DNA from: Bacillota bacterium
GTDB taxonomy: Bacteria > Bacillota > Limnochordia > Darwinibacteriales > JAAYFS01
Length of the DNA stretch: 64,000 bases
Direction: 5' to 3'
Assembly: GCA_012728115.1 (NCBI GenBank)
Contig: JAAYFS010000023.1
Coordinates: forward strand, 30,049 to 94,048
Both the position numbers and the translations under genes were made by a program. Below the pieces are notes generated by a model. The model was given only the letters and a program-made list of their open reading frames with translations, ran no database searches and was not told the DNA's origin. Of the stretch, positions 55,832 to 64,000 are shown one piece after another (the first letter of the stretch is position 1; each line of letters opens with the position of its first letter).

Positions 55832-56644
55832 CTATTTTCCTTGCAATCCATCTCCCAATAAATTAAATCCTAGTACAGTAATCCCTATAGCTAACCCAGG
55901 ATAAAGAATTGTCCATGGCGCTATTCCAGCAACCGCTTGAGAGTCTTTTAACATTCTTCCCCAACTAACGTCTGGAGGCTGGGTTCCTACTCCTAAAAAA
56001 CTTAATGAAGCTTCTGCCAAAACCGCAATAGCAAAACTTACTGATGCTTGAACTAGGAGTGCAGGTAGCGTATTAGGCAACAAATGCTTAGCTATAATAC
56101 GAAAATCGGTCGCTCCCATCGCCCTGGCTGCTTCAACAAAATTCGTCTCTCTCAGACTTAAAAAATTCGAGCGAGTAATTCGCATAAATACTGGGACATT
56201 GGCAACGGCGATCGCTGCCAAAGCGGTGTTTTGACCAGGACCAAGGAGAGTAACCGCTAATAGAGCAAGTAAGAAAGCGGGAAACGAGTACAAACCATCC
56301 GCAATTCTCATAAGAACTTCATCCCATAGCCCTCCATAGTACCCTGCCAAAGCGCCTAAAAACACGCCTACTACCATCCCTAGCAGTACCGCACTTAATC
56401 CAACAAGAAGGGTAATTTGACCACCGATCATCACCCTACTTAGAACATCCCTGCCATACTGATCAGTTCCAAGAGGATTAGTAAGTGAAGGCTTTGCTAA
56501 TCTATTATTGATCACCATATCGATCGGATCGTATGGAGTGTAAAATATACTTACAAACGTGATTAGAAACACCACAGAAACCAGGACTATACCGATAAGT
56601 AGGGCCCAATTAATTTGTTTTAAACGTTCCATAAACTTTGCCAC
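55832..56644 (-). CDS. Oligopeptide/dipeptide ABC transporter permease, OppC/DppC type
   Basis: This 270-residue inner-membrane permease has one N-terminal helix, then the OppC-specific segment (NPLGTDQYGRDVLSRVMIGGQITL) and the EAA coupling motif EAARAMGATDFRIIAKHLLPNTLP. The start is GTG at 56644, seven bases after GGAGG. It is the last gene of the operon; no ATPase genes follow before the terminator. Substrate could be peptides or nickel. Confidence 0.92.
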   Translation of the reverse strand: MAKFMERLKQINWALLIGIVLVSVVFLITFVSIFYTPYDPIDMVINNRLAKPSLTNPLGTDQYGRDVLSRVMIGGQITLLVGLSAVLLGMVVGVFLGALAGYYGGLWDEVLMRIADGLYSFPAFLLALLAVTLLGPGQNTALAAIAVANVPVFMRITRSNFLSLRETNFVEAARAMGATDFRIIAKHLLPNTLPALLVQASVSFAIAVLAEASLSFLGVGTQPPDVSWGRMLKDSQAVAGIAPWTILYPGLAIGITVLGFNLLGDGLQGK

Positions 56645-56657
56645 ATCTACTCCTCCT

Positions 56658-57602
56658 CTAGTCTAAACGAATCCGTGGATCAATTACTCCTAGAATAGAA
56701 TCGAAAATTAAGTTGCTAAACAAAATTAAGCCCGCGCCGACAACAACAAGCCCTTGTACCAAAGGAAGGTCGCGTTGTAATACCCCGTTTAATAACAGTT
56801 GACCTAAGCCTGGAAGACTGAAGACTTGTTCAATAACGATCGTACCTGCAAGCAACTGAGTTAATTGAATGCCCGCAACCGTAAAGATATTTACGGAAGC
56901 ATTCCGCAAAGCATGTTTATATAGAACCAGGTAATGCGGTAATCCTTTACTCCTAGCGGTACGAATATAATCTTGATCTAAAGTTTGTAAGATACTTGCT
57001 CGCACCATGCGTGCTAAAATTGCTGCTCGTGGCAAACTTAAAGCAAGTGCTGGAAGAAACAATGACGATAAGAACGGACCGACACCAGTTGTTGTTACCG
57101 AGACAAATCCCCCTGGTGGGAATAATCCTAACTTTACTGCGAAGAAATTGATTAACAGAATCCCCAACCAAAATGGGGGCATCGCCATTCCTAATTGAGA
57201 AAAAATCAATCCGAAACTATCCCAAGCGCTACCCTTCTTCACAGCACACGTTATTCCTAACGGTATAGCGATCAATACAGCTAATAGTACGGAAAAGAAC
57301 GCTAAACTAAGTGTGACTGGAATCGCATTTTTCAGCAAGACGGATACAGGAGTGGAATATCGGATCGATTCGCCGAAATCACCTTTAAACACACCACTGA
57401 TCCATTTAAAATATCGAGTTAAAGGGGGATCGTCTAGCCCTAGTTTCTCTCTTAAGATTTCAACAGCCATCGGATCCCCTTCTGTTCCAAGTACTAATAA
57501 CGCTGGATCGCCAGGGAGAATTTGTAACGCACCGAATGTAATCGCTGTTATAACAAAGAGACTAACAACAAAACTTATTGTTTTTCTCGCATAATACTTC
57601 AT
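56658..57602 (-). CDS. Oligopeptide/dipeptide ABC transporter permease, OppB/DppB type
   Basis: This 314-residue permease starts with RKTISFVVSLFVITAITFGALQILPGDPA, typical of OppB. The EAA-like loop reads RTARSKGLPHYLVLYKHALRNA, and the C-terminal GLPGLGQLLLNGVLQRDLPLVQG is a family signature. It partners the OppC-type permease 13 bp downstream. Confidence 0.93.
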   Translation of the reverse strand: MKYYARKTISFVVSLFVITAITFGALQILPGDPALLVLGTEGDPMAVEILREKLGLDDPPLTRYFKWISGVFKGDFGESIRYSTPVSVLLKNAIPVTLSLAFFSVLLAVLIAIPLGITCAVKKGSAWDSFGLIFSQLGMAMPPFWLGILLINFFAVKLGLFPPGGFVSVTTTGVGPFLSSLFLPALALSLPRAAILARMVRASILQTLDQDYIRTARSKGLPHYLVLYKHALRNASVNIFTVAGIQLTQLLAGTIVIEQVFSLPGLGQLLLNGVLQRDLPLVQGLVVVGAGLILFSNLIFDSILGVIDPRIRLD

Positions 57603-57626
57603 GGTGCATACTCCTTAATAAAAAAC

Positions 57627-59132
57627 TTAACGAGAAAGTTTAGCTACATCGACAACATAAATCGGGTAATTTAGCCATCCTTGAATATCCTTTTGCATAA
57701 CCGCTAATTGGTTTGGATCCATCACAAAAACACCCGCCACTTCTTTAGCCAAAATTTCTTGAGCTTCATGATAGATTGCAATCCGTTCTTCACCACTGGT
57801 AACTAATCCTTGGGCAATCAATTCATCATAACGTTCATTCTTAAAGTTAAAGAAATTTCGGCTTGAGTTAGTTTGATATCTTACTAAGATCAAATGGGGA
57901 TCCATCCTGCCCGCCAATCCTACGATTGTAGCATCATAGTCCCTTTGAGAATAAATTCGTTCTAACCAAGTTCCCCATTCAACTATTCGTATCTCAACGT
58001 CCACTCCAATCTTAGCCCATTGTTGCGCTACTATTTCACCAGCATTAACGTGTAACGGATAGGGGGCTGGTAGTTCAAACGTAAAGGAAAGATTACTATA
58101 TCCCGCCTCCTCTAAAAGAGCTTTCGCCCGTTCAGGATCATAAGCATTTACTTCGGCAAGTTCCTCATTGAAGAAAGTAGCCATTGCAGGACTAATAGCA
58201 CTATACAAGGGATCGCCAAGACCCCATGCCGCACCAGTGATTACTTCCTGTTTATCAATAGCTAAGGCAAGTGCTTGCCGAACTCTTGGATCATTAAATG
58301 GCGGTCGAGAGTTATTGAGAGCAATTATCTGAACCAAATTCATCGGGCCAGGAATTACTTTTAAATCTTCCTCATCCACTACCTGATGATGAAAACTAGG
58401 ATCTAGGCGCGGAATCAAATCTACATGCCCTGCTTTTAAGCTGATTACCGCACTAGCCATTTCAGGAATAATCTTAAAATACACTTCTTCGAAGTGCGGT
58501 TGTTCACCTGACCAATGATCATCGAATCTTACTAGTTTAACATACTGATTTGCTCGCCACTCTTCAAACTTATATGGACCAGTTCCGATCGGGTTAGCGT
58601 CCAACCCAGTAGCATCTTTTGGATAAATCGAAGCCGCAAAATCAGCCAAATTAAAAAGGAAAGGCCCGTATGGCTGAGACAATTTTATCTGAATCGTATT
58701 CTCATCCAAAGGCGTAATCGACTCAATAACTTGATACTCATCTGCTTTTCCTTGAGCAATCTGTGGATCTCTAACTCGTTCTAAGGCGTTTACTACGTCC
58801 TCAACTGTCAAAGGTTGCCCATTATGAAATATTGCCTCTCGTAAATAGAAAGTATAGACCGTCTCAGTTTCGTCAACCTCCCAATGAGTTGCTAAAGCGC
58901 CAACGACATTACCATCAGCTGTTGCCTTAACTAACCCTTCATAAATATTAAACGCAATTTCCACAGTAGCAGCTGCGACAGACTGATTCGGATCGAATGA
59001 ATCAGGATCCGTTTCGATCGCAATATTTATTACCCTAGAATTATCAACATTTTTTCCTTGGAAAAGGTAATAAGCTCCACCCGCAACGAGTAAGACTACC
59101 AAAGCGATAATTATTACTCGATTTGTTTTCAT
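57627..59132 (-). CDS. Extracellular solute-binding protein family 5 (OppA/DppA type)
   Basis: This 501-residue binding protein has an N-terminal membrane anchor/uncleaved signal (hydrophobic 6-22) with no lipobox cysteine. Family motifs are NIAIETDPDSFDPNQ, FYLREAIFHNGQPLTVEDVV (the HDG-type motif), NPIGTGPYKFEEWRANQYVKLVRFDDHW and PPFNDPRVRQALALAIDKQEV. The ATG overlaps the tetR stop (ATGA), so the repressor and binding protein are translationally coupled. The ligand is unknown. Confidence 0.92.
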   Translation of the reverse strand: MKTNRVIIIALVVLLVAGGAYYLFQGKNVDNSRVINIAIETDPDSFDPNQSVAAATVEIAFNIYEGLVKATADGNVVGALATHWEVDETETVYTFYLREAIFHNGQPLTVEDVVNALERVRDPQIAQGKADEYQVIESITPLDENTIQIKLSQPYGPFLFNLADFAASIYPKDATGLDANPIGTGPYKFEEWRANQYVKLVRFDDHWSGEQPHFEEVYFKIIPEMASAVISLKAGHVDLIPRLDPSFHHQVVDEEDLKVIPGPMNLVQIIALNNSRPPFNDPRVRQALALAIDKQEVITGAAWGLGDPLYSAISPAMATFFNEELAEVNAYDPERAKALLEEAGYSNLSFTFELPAPYPLHVNAGEIVAQQWAKIGVDVEIRIVEWGTWLERIYSQRDYDATIVGLAGRMDPHLILVRYQTNSSRNFFNFKNERYDELIAQGLVTSGEERIAIYHEAQEILAKEVAGVFVMDPNQLAVMQKDIQGWLNYPIYVVDVAKLSR

Positions 59133-59758
59133 CCTTGATCTTCTCCCTTCCCTTTCAGCATCAAACCATCCTTAAGAATATTGAGTACATTATTAATAAA
59201 CCGTAGATGTTCTTCCACTTGTTCACCAGTTAAATGCTGAAAACTATCGATTAACTCTTTTCCAACCGAATGATACACAAAAAAGGCTGCTTCCATACAT
59301 ATATCTGGCCGTACTATCCCTTGCTTAATCGCGTTCTCTAAGTGTTCTTGAAAGTCGCTAGCACGCAACTCTTTATTATCAAGAATATATTGTCGTAAAC
59401 TCTGATCCTTACTATCCCAGAAGTTATTGATCACTCGATGATATAAAGGATATTGAAGCGAAAACTGAAACGACTTCTGGTAGTAATTTGCTAAGGTTGT
59501 AAAGAAATCGTCTCCTCTTTCAAATACATCGACAAGAAATTCTTTCTTTACGGAGTACACTAATTCTATAATGTAGAAATAAATCGCCCGTTTGTTTTCA
59601 AAGTATTGATACATACTCCCTTTAGCGATCCCTAGCTTACTTACCACCCGGGAAATCGAAGCGGTTTCAAAAGGATTTTCCGCAAATTCTTGAATTATAG
59701 CATTGATTATTTCCTCTTGTTTTGCTTGTGGCAAATTCCAAAAGGTCTCCTTTGGCAT
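59129..59758 (-). CDS. TetR-family transcriptional repressor of the opp operon
   Basis: This 209-residue protein has an N-terminal helix-turn-helix: EEIINAIIQEFAENPFETASISRVVSKLGIAKGSMYQYFENKRAIYFYIIEL, a clear TetR signature. A variable ligand-binding domain follows. I chose ATG at 59758, seven bases after GGGAGG. The ORF-track start 11 codons upstream would read through the operator palindrome. Two operators between the promoter and the gene indicate autoregulation of the whole tetR-oppABC operon. The ligand is unknown. Confidence 0.9.
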   Translation of the reverse strand: MPKETFWNLPQAKQEEIINAIIQEFAENPFETASISRVVSKLGIAKGSMYQYFENKRAIYFYIIELVYSVKKEFLVDVFERGDDFFTTLANYYQKSFQFSLQYPLYHRVINNFWDSKDQSLRQYILDNKELRASDFQEHLENAIKQGIVRPDICMEAAFFVYHSVGKELIDSFQHLTGEQVEEHLRFINNVLNILKDGLMLKGKGEDQG

Positions 59759-59773
59759 CAACACACCTCCCAT

Positions 59774-59793
59774 ATATGACCGCCCAGTCATAT
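59774..59793. promoter_or_regulatory. TetR operator, proximal copy
   Basis: This 20-bp inverted repeat ATATGACCGCCCAGTCATAT has one mismatch and sits immediately upstream of the tetR Shine-Dalgarno. It shares the core TGACYGCCCAGTCA with the distal copy. Confidence 0.8.
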
Positions 59794-59825
59794 TAGAGAA
59801 AAAGAAAGCGGGCAGTTTTAGCCAG

Positions 59826-59839
59826 TGACTGCCCAGTCA
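59826..59839. promoter_or_regulatory. TetR operator, distal copy
   Basis: This perfect palindrome TGACTGCCCAGTCA starts about ten bases downstream of the predicted transcription start. Its centre is 49 bp from the proximal copy. Confidence 0.82.
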
Positions 59840-59852
59840 TTTTTATGTTTTG

Positions 59853-59881
59853 ATTATAACATGGAAATTTATCCAGTTCAA
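59853..59881 (-). promoter_or_regulatory. Sigma-A promoter of tetR-opp
   Basis: The -35 TTGAAC (59876-59881) and a perfect -10 TATAAT (59853-59858) have 17-bp spacing on the minus strand. The -35 overlaps the stop codon of the upstream chrA gene. Both operators lie downstream of the predicted start, so bound repressor would act as a roadblock to initiation or elongation. Confidence 0.88.
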
Positions 59882-60435
59882 CCCATAAAGACAAAAAAAC
59901 CAACTGCGGCTGAAACCAAAATTGTTTTGATCGGATCAACTTTATAGCGCCACACAGCTACAAATACTCCAATCGCAATCAAGATACTCCGAAAATCAAT
60001 AGCTAGTCCACTATTAGCAAGCAAAGGTTCCGAAAATAAAGCTGCTTTCGCAATAAAGATTGCGGCAGAAGCAATTAGTCCTGCCATCACTGGTCGTATT
60101 CCTGAAAAAATAGCCACCATGACTGGATGGTCCTTATACTTTTCCCAGAACTTACTCAAAGCAACGATAATTATGAATGAGGGCAATGATACACCTAAGG
60201 TTGCCACAATCGATCCTATTACCCCTGCATTTCGAAAGCCAACAAAAGTAGCTGCATTGATAGCAATTGGACCAGGAGTCATTTCTGCAATCGCCACTAT
60301 ATCCACGAACTCTTGGACAGTTAACCAACCGTACTTCTCGATCTCATATTGAATCAACGGAAGCATAGCGTAGCCTCCACCGATAGTAAAGAAGCCTATC
60401 TTAAAAAAGGCGAGAAATATATGCAGTAAAACCAT
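59878..60435 (-). CDS. Half-size chromate transporter ChrA (second subunit)
   Basis: This 185-residue six-helix protein of the short-chain CHR family has FFTIGGGYAMLPLIQYEIEKYGWLTVQEFVDIVAIAEMTPGPIAINAATFVGF, the CHR signature. I prefer ATG at 60435, eight bases after GAGAG; GTG at 60444 touches the Shine-Dalgarno. It works with the adjacent paralogue. Substrate of short-chain CHR pairs is often chromate but may be another oxyanion. Confidence 0.88.
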   Translation of the reverse strand: MVLLHIFLAFFKIGFFTIGGGYAMLPLIQYEIEKYGWLTVQEFVDIVAIAEMTPGPIAINAATFVGFRNAGVIGSIVATLGVSLPSFIIIVALSKFWEKYKDHPVMVAIFSGIRPVMAGLIASAAIFIAKAALFSEPLLANSGLAIDFRSILIAIGVFVAVWRYKVDPIKTILVSAAVGFFVFMG

Positions 60436-60454
60436 TCTTGTCACTCTCTCTAAA

Positions 60455-61018
60455 TTATTTTCCTGAAGTTTTTAACACATAATTGAGTATAAAACCGCAG
60501 GCCGCTCCACCGACAATGAGCCATACCGCATGGATATCGGTAAAAACATTGAGGGCAAAGGCGATTAACCCAAGGATAATCGCTGTACGACTAATTGCAG
60601 TTTGAAGAACTACCCTTAATGCCGCTGAAGCTACCAAACCAGCGACTGCTGCTCTAATCCCATTAAAAATCCTTAGAATAATATCGCTTCCTTGGATCTG
60701 GACAAAAAGACTTGCGATAGTCATGATGACTAGTAGCGATGGTAGAATTACGCCTGTGGTTGCCGCAATCGCTCCCCAAAAACCACCACGTCTATTACCA
60801 AAGAAGGTCGCTGTGTTAACGGCTATCACTCCAGGAACAGATTGAGATAGCGCATAAATATCCAAAATTTCTTCCTTCGTTGACCAATTACGTTTTTCAA
60901 TGATTTCTTTTTCAATCAAAGGTAGCATTGCTAATCCGCCACCAAAAGTGAAAAGACCGATCTTAAAGAAAGCTACGAATAATTCCCCCATCTCAGCAAG
61001 GGTAATACTTTTTTTCAT
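60455..61018 (-). CDS. Half-size chromate transporter ChrA (first subunit)
   Basis: This 187-residue paralogue of the neighbouring ChrA half has FTFGGGLAMLPLIEKEIIEKRNWSTKEEILDIYALSQSVPGVIAVNTATFFG. The two genes are about 20 bp apart with separate Shine-Dalgarno sites, so they are genuine separate subunits, not a frameshifted long ChrA. The ATG follows AAAGGA. Confidence 0.9.
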   Translation of the reverse strand: MKKSITLAEMGELFVAFFKIGLFTFGGGLAMLPLIEKEIIEKRNWSTKEEILDIYALSQSVPGVIAVNTATFFGNRRGGFWGAIAATTGVILPSLLVIMTIASLFVQIQGSDIILRIFNGIRAAVAGLVASAALRVVLQTAISRTAIILGLIAFALNVFTDIHAVWLIVGGAACGFILNYVLKTSGK

Positions 61019-61048
61019 TTTGATTTCCTTTCAGTTAAAAGTCTTTTT

Positions 61049-62782
61049 CTATGCAATATTGGCAAATTGTTGTGTATAGAGCCTTCGATACATACCATCC
61101 TGCTTAATCAACTCATCATGCGTTCCATACTGAATGATCTGGCCATCCTGTAAAACCGCAATTGCATCCGCATTTTTTATCGTGGAAAGGCGATGAGCAA
61201 TAATGATCGCTGTTCTATCTTGCATCAGTTTATTCAAAGCCTCTTGAATTAAATGTTCGGTTTCGGTGTCAACACTTGAAGTAGCTTCATCAAGTATCAA
61301 GATCGGGGCATTCTTTAAAATTGCCCGAGCGATACTTAACCGTTGTTTTTGTCCACCTGATAGCTTAACACCTCGTTCGCCAATATGAGTGTTATATCCT
61401 TCTGGAAGTTCAGCAATAAACTCGTGAGCATTAGCTAATTGCGCCGCCGCAAACACTTCTTCGTCAGTTGCATGGGGATTTCCATAAAGAATGTTATCTT
61501 TCACCGTACCATTAAACAAGAATACATCTTGAAGCACGATACTAATTTGTTCACGAAGTGATTTTAAACTCAAATCTCTAACGTCAATATCATCAATTAC
61601 CACTCTACCCGACTTTACATCATAAAATCTTGGAATCAGACTAGCAATTGTGGTTTTACCTACACCAGTTGGCCCAACTAAGGCTAAAGTCTTACCTGGT
61701 TCTACTTCAAAACTGATTCCTTTTAACACAGGCTCATTGGGTATATAGGAAAAATGAACGTCTTCAAATTTTATTCGACCTTGAGAGTTCTTTAATTCTA
61801 TCGGTGATGCTTTCTCTATAAGATCTGGTTGGGTATCCAACACCTCAAAAATTCGCTCGCTACTAGCTAAAGCTTGCTGTATTCCTTCATTTAAACGCGC
61901 TAGAACAACTATTGGTTGATAAAACATTCCAAGATACAACAAGAAAGCAACTATATCCTCCAGAGGCATTGATCCCTGCAACGCTTGTCTACCACCAAAA
62001 AACAATACGATAACCGTTCCGATCGAGGCAAACCATTCGATCGCTGGATAATGTAATGCATTCAGTTTAAGAGCATATAAAAGGTCTTCTGTATAGGTTT
62101 TCGCTCTTTTTGCAACTCTTGTGGCTTCCCGTTTTTCCCGAGTGAAGATTTGAATTTCTTTTATACCCGAAATATTATCTTGTAAGAGAGCGTTTAACTC
62201 CGCAATACTTTCCTGTGCCAATCTGAAAGCGGGACGAACAAGTCTACTAAAATTAAGTGCCAAAAGCACGATAAATGGCATTGGAAGTAAAGTATACAGT
62301 GTTAACCTCGGATTAAGAGTAAACAGAATAATGGCTACTCCAATGAATAGTAAGGTGTTTACAATTAAATCTGGAACAGCGTGAGCTAAAAGCGGCTCTA
62401 GCTTCTCAGTATCGTTAATAATCCGTGACATTAGTTGCCCAGTTTGCTTATCGTGATAGTATCGTAAGGATAACTTTTGCATGCTTTCATAGATACTAAC
62501 TCTCAGTTTCTCAACAAGTTCCCACGCCACACGGTGAGAAACATAGCTAGTGATAAACTGAAACACCGCTCTGACAATATATACTCCGATTAAGATCAAG
62601 CTCATCCAACCAATTTTCTCAAGCATATCAGAACTGTTTTCTTGAAACAAACTGATCAATGTTCGAATGATCCAAGGAGAATAGAGATTTGCTACCGTAA
62701 CACCGATCGTTGCAAAAATAACTAACACCACTCGACCACGATAGTCTTTTAACAAGCTAAGTAATCGCCCTAATGTGTTCAA
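61049..62782 (-). CDS. ABC-type exporter (fused membrane and ATPase domains)
   Basis: This 577-residue half-transporter has six helices in about 1-310 and an ATPase domain with GPTGVGKTTIASLIPRFYDV (Walker A), LSGGQKQRLSIARAILKNAPILILDEATSSVD (signature and Walker B) and IAHRLSTI (His switch). All catalytic residues are intact, so it can work as a homodimer. It resembles MsbA/BmrA-type exporters. The start is TTG at 62782, nine bases after GGAGG. The substrate is unknown; lipid or drug export is plausible. Confidence 0.9.
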   Translation of the reverse strand: MNTLGRLLSLLKDYRGRVVLVIFATIGVTVANLYSPWIIRTLISLFQENSSDMLEKIGWMSLILIGVYIVRAVFQFITSYVSHRVAWELVEKLRVSIYESMQKLSLRYYHDKQTGQLMSRIINDTEKLEPLLAHAVPDLIVNTLLFIGVAIILFTLNPRLTLYTLLPMPFIVLLALNFSRLVRPAFRLAQESIAELNALLQDNISGIKEIQIFTREKREATRVAKRAKTYTEDLLYALKLNALHYPAIEWFASIGTVIVLFFGGRQALQGSMPLEDIVAFLLYLGMFYQPIVVLARLNEGIQQALASSERIFEVLDTQPDLIEKASPIELKNSQGRIKFEDVHFSYIPNEPVLKGISFEVEPGKTLALVGPTGVGKTTIASLIPRFYDVKSGRVVIDDIDVRDLSLKSLREQISIVLQDVFLFNGTVKDNILYGNPHATDEEVFAAAQLANAHEFIAELPEGYNTHIGERGVKLSGGQKQRLSIARAILKNAPILILDEATSSVDTETEHLIQEALNKLMQDRTAIIIAHRLSTIKNADAIAVLQDGQIIQYGTHDELIKQDGMYRRLYTQQFANIA

Positions 62783-62805
62783 CTATCTCACCCTCCATTT
62801 CCCAA

Positions 62806-64000
62806 CTATTGATTAAGACCCTCGAAAACTAATGAATCAATATGTTCTTCGAATGCTACCAATTTGCTCTCAGCTTCGCTTTGTTCAGTTGCTACTACAC
62901 CTACATAACGTTTCATCTTTGGCTCGGTTCCCGAAGGTCTTAGAGTGATTCTGTCACCCTCTACCGTCTCCCACTGGACAATATTCTCTCGTGGAAAATC
63001 CATTCTTCTAACCTGGTCGGTCAGCAAATCATGTTCCTCACCAACGGCGAAGTTACGTACAAACCGTATTTTTTTTCCTGCGATTTCAGTTAGTGATCTT
63101 TCTAGTAAGTATGCGAGGATATTCTTACTCTTTTCTGATTCTGAACTACTACCAAAATTGAAGGAACGTAAAGTTTCTAGATAGTATCCATGCTCTTCAA
63201 ATAATTCGTAAATCCGTTCCTCCAAGTTCAGTCCATTATTTTTATAGAAATTCGCCATTTCGGCGATAAGCAAACAAGCAAGAACTGCATCTTTGTCCCT
63301 AATGAATGTTCCTGCTAAATATCCATAACTTTCTTCAAAACCAAACAGGAATCTCTTGCCTTCTTGCTCTAAACGTCCGATTCGATCGCCAATATACTTA
63401 AAACCGATCAAGGTGTTTTCCACACTAACACCATATTTCTTAGCAATCGGTTCAATCATTTCTGTAGACACAACCGTTTTAATAACAACAGAATCACTTA
63501 GATCTTCCTTAGCTTTAATTGTGAGTAAATAATCAGTAAGTAAAACCCCTACTTGATTGCCCGACAAAAGCACATAGCGTTCGCCATTCCAAACTGCAAT
63601 ACCCACTCGATCTCCATCAGGATCAGTGGCCAAGATCAAGTCGTAGATACCATCTTTAGCTTTTTTAAATGCTAAACTAAAACTTTCCGCATCCTCAGGG
63701 TTTGGTGAAGTCACTGTTGGAAAATTTCCATCCGCAATCATTTGTTCCTCAACACAATCGACATTCACAAATCGAGCTAGTTCAAGCAGTCTCGGAACTA
63801 AATTTCTACCTGTACCATGAAGCGGAGTATAAAGTATTTTAATTTTTTTCTCGCCCGCAGAGATTACTTCCAACTCGTTAACAGCTTGAAAATATGCTTG
63901 ATATGTCTCTTCTCCTAGAACATGCCAAAGCGGATGTACATCAGGCTGAGATTCTACTCTAACATCGGATAGACTAAGAGTTTTCATCTGGTCACTTACA
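62806..64000 (-). CDS. pgcA: Phosphoglucomutase/phosphomannomutase (partial, N-terminus off the right edge)
   Basis: The frame is open to the window edge beyond the ORF-track start, so the 5' part is missing. Visible parts are KIKILYTPLHGTGRNLVPRLLE, the metal-binding loop ATDPDGDRVGIAVW, GFKYIGDRIG, FEESYGYLAGTFIRDKDAV and the C-terminal phosphate-binding RPSGTEPKMKRYVGV. This matches long alpha-phosphoglucomutases of the PgcA type (about 570-580 aa). The phosphoserine loop lies outside the window. It interconverts glucose 1- and 6-phosphate. Confidence 0.92.
   Translation of the reverse strand, partial: VSDQMKTLSLSDVRVESQPDVHPLWHVLGEETYQAYFQAVNELEVISAGEKKIKILYTPLHGTGRNLVPRLLELARFVNVDCVEEQMIADGNFPTVTSPNPEDAESFSLAFKKAKDGIYDLILATDPDGDRVGIAVWNGERYVLLSGNQVGVLLTDYLLTIKAKEDLSDSVVIKTVVSTEMIEPIAKKYGVSVENTLIGFKYIGDRIGRLEQEGKRFLFGFEESYGYLAGTFIRDKDAVLACLLIAEMANFYKNNGLNLEERIYELFEEHGYYLETLRSFNFGSSSESEKSKNILAYLLERSLTEIAGKKIRFVRNFAVGEEHDLLTDQVRRMDFPRENIVQWETVEGDRITLRPSGTEPKMKRYVGVVATEQSEAESKLVAFEEHIDSLVFEGLNQ

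Noticed and set aside
59759-59791. N-terminal extension of the TetR protein in the ORF track
   Set aside because: The extension runs through the operator palindrome and the Shine-Dalgarno. ATG at 59758 has proper spacing.
59878-61018. One frameshifted full-length ChrA
   Set aside because: Both halves start with their own Shine-Dalgarno and carry complete CHR domains with a gap between them. Short-chain ChrA pairs are known.

Overview
The window is AT-rich bacterial DNA, about 40% GC by eye. It is densely coded, mostly on the minus strand, with no mobile elements, CRISPR arrays, tRNA or rRNA genes that I can see. Gene content points to an anaerobic, sodium/proton-motive member of the Firmicutes (Bacillota): an Mrp/Mbh-type membrane cluster, a Firmicutes-order rnfCDGEAB-apbE operon, a SpoVD-like PASTA transpeptidase, a DacF-like carboxypeptidase, a CsoR-like repressor and a flavodiiron protein. 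A four-gene block (21.9-25.2 kb) encodes only exported proteins: a probable outer-membrane beta-barrel ending in Phe, a LolA-like protein, an M48 protease fused to TolB-like repeats, and a PsbP-like protein. This suggests a diderm Firmicute of the Limnochordia/Halanaerobia kind. That placement is inference, not something the sequence proves.

Layout. 1-4.5 kb: mrpE-F-G, two Mbh-type small subunits, mrpB-C-D and a second, truncated NuoM/MrpD-like gene running off the left edge. 4.6-7.8 kb: SpoVD-like and DacF-like cell-wall enzymes. 7.9-12.0 kb (plus strand): femX-like, alr, sppA, a Yip1-family protein and csoR, ending in a bidirectional terminator. 12.0-15.2 kb: LysM/M23 peptidase, trxB and a radical-SAM aminomutase whose substrate residues fit glutamate rather than lysine. 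15.3-21.3 kb: rnfCDGEAB plus apbE. 21.4-25.2 kb: trmL and the envelope block. 25.3-32.6 kb: membrane-anchored GltB-like flavoprotein, B12-binding radical SAM protein, TGS-uridine kinase fusion, split ThrE exporter and an M20 peptidase. 32.6-44.2 kb: a MATE transporter, then ilvD-ilvB-ilvN-ilvC-leuA-cimA-leuC-leuD with a structured leader. 44.2-51.4 kb: purE-K-F-M-N-D followed closely by fprA, behind a clear sigma-A promoter. 51.5-64 kb: a YbdG-type channel; a TrpX-like ABC uptake operon with a strong promoter and a terminator-bearing leader; a tetR-oppA-oppB-oppC operon with two palindromic operators; paired half-size chrA genes; an ABC exporter; and a truncated pgcA.

How it fits together. 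Rnf and the Mrp/Mbh cluster would couple ferredoxin redox chemistry to ion gradients. ApbE sits directly after rnfB to flavinylate RnfG and RnfD. The probable glutamate 2,3-aminomutase would make beta-glutamate, a compatible solute, which suits a sodium-based or saline lifestyle. The ilv/leu operon makes the carbon skeletons of valine, leucine and isoleucine from pyruvate and acetyl-CoA, with isoleucine via citramalate. It lacks leuB and a transaminase. The pur operon carries only six of the pathway genes. FprA may protect oxygen-sensitive Fe-S enzymes such as IlvD, LeuCD and PurF.

The most interesting items for follow-up are the switch-like leader of the TrpX-like ABC operon, the envelope block, the glutamate-type aminomutase, the ilvD leader, and the tetR-opp operon with two operators and no ATPase genes.
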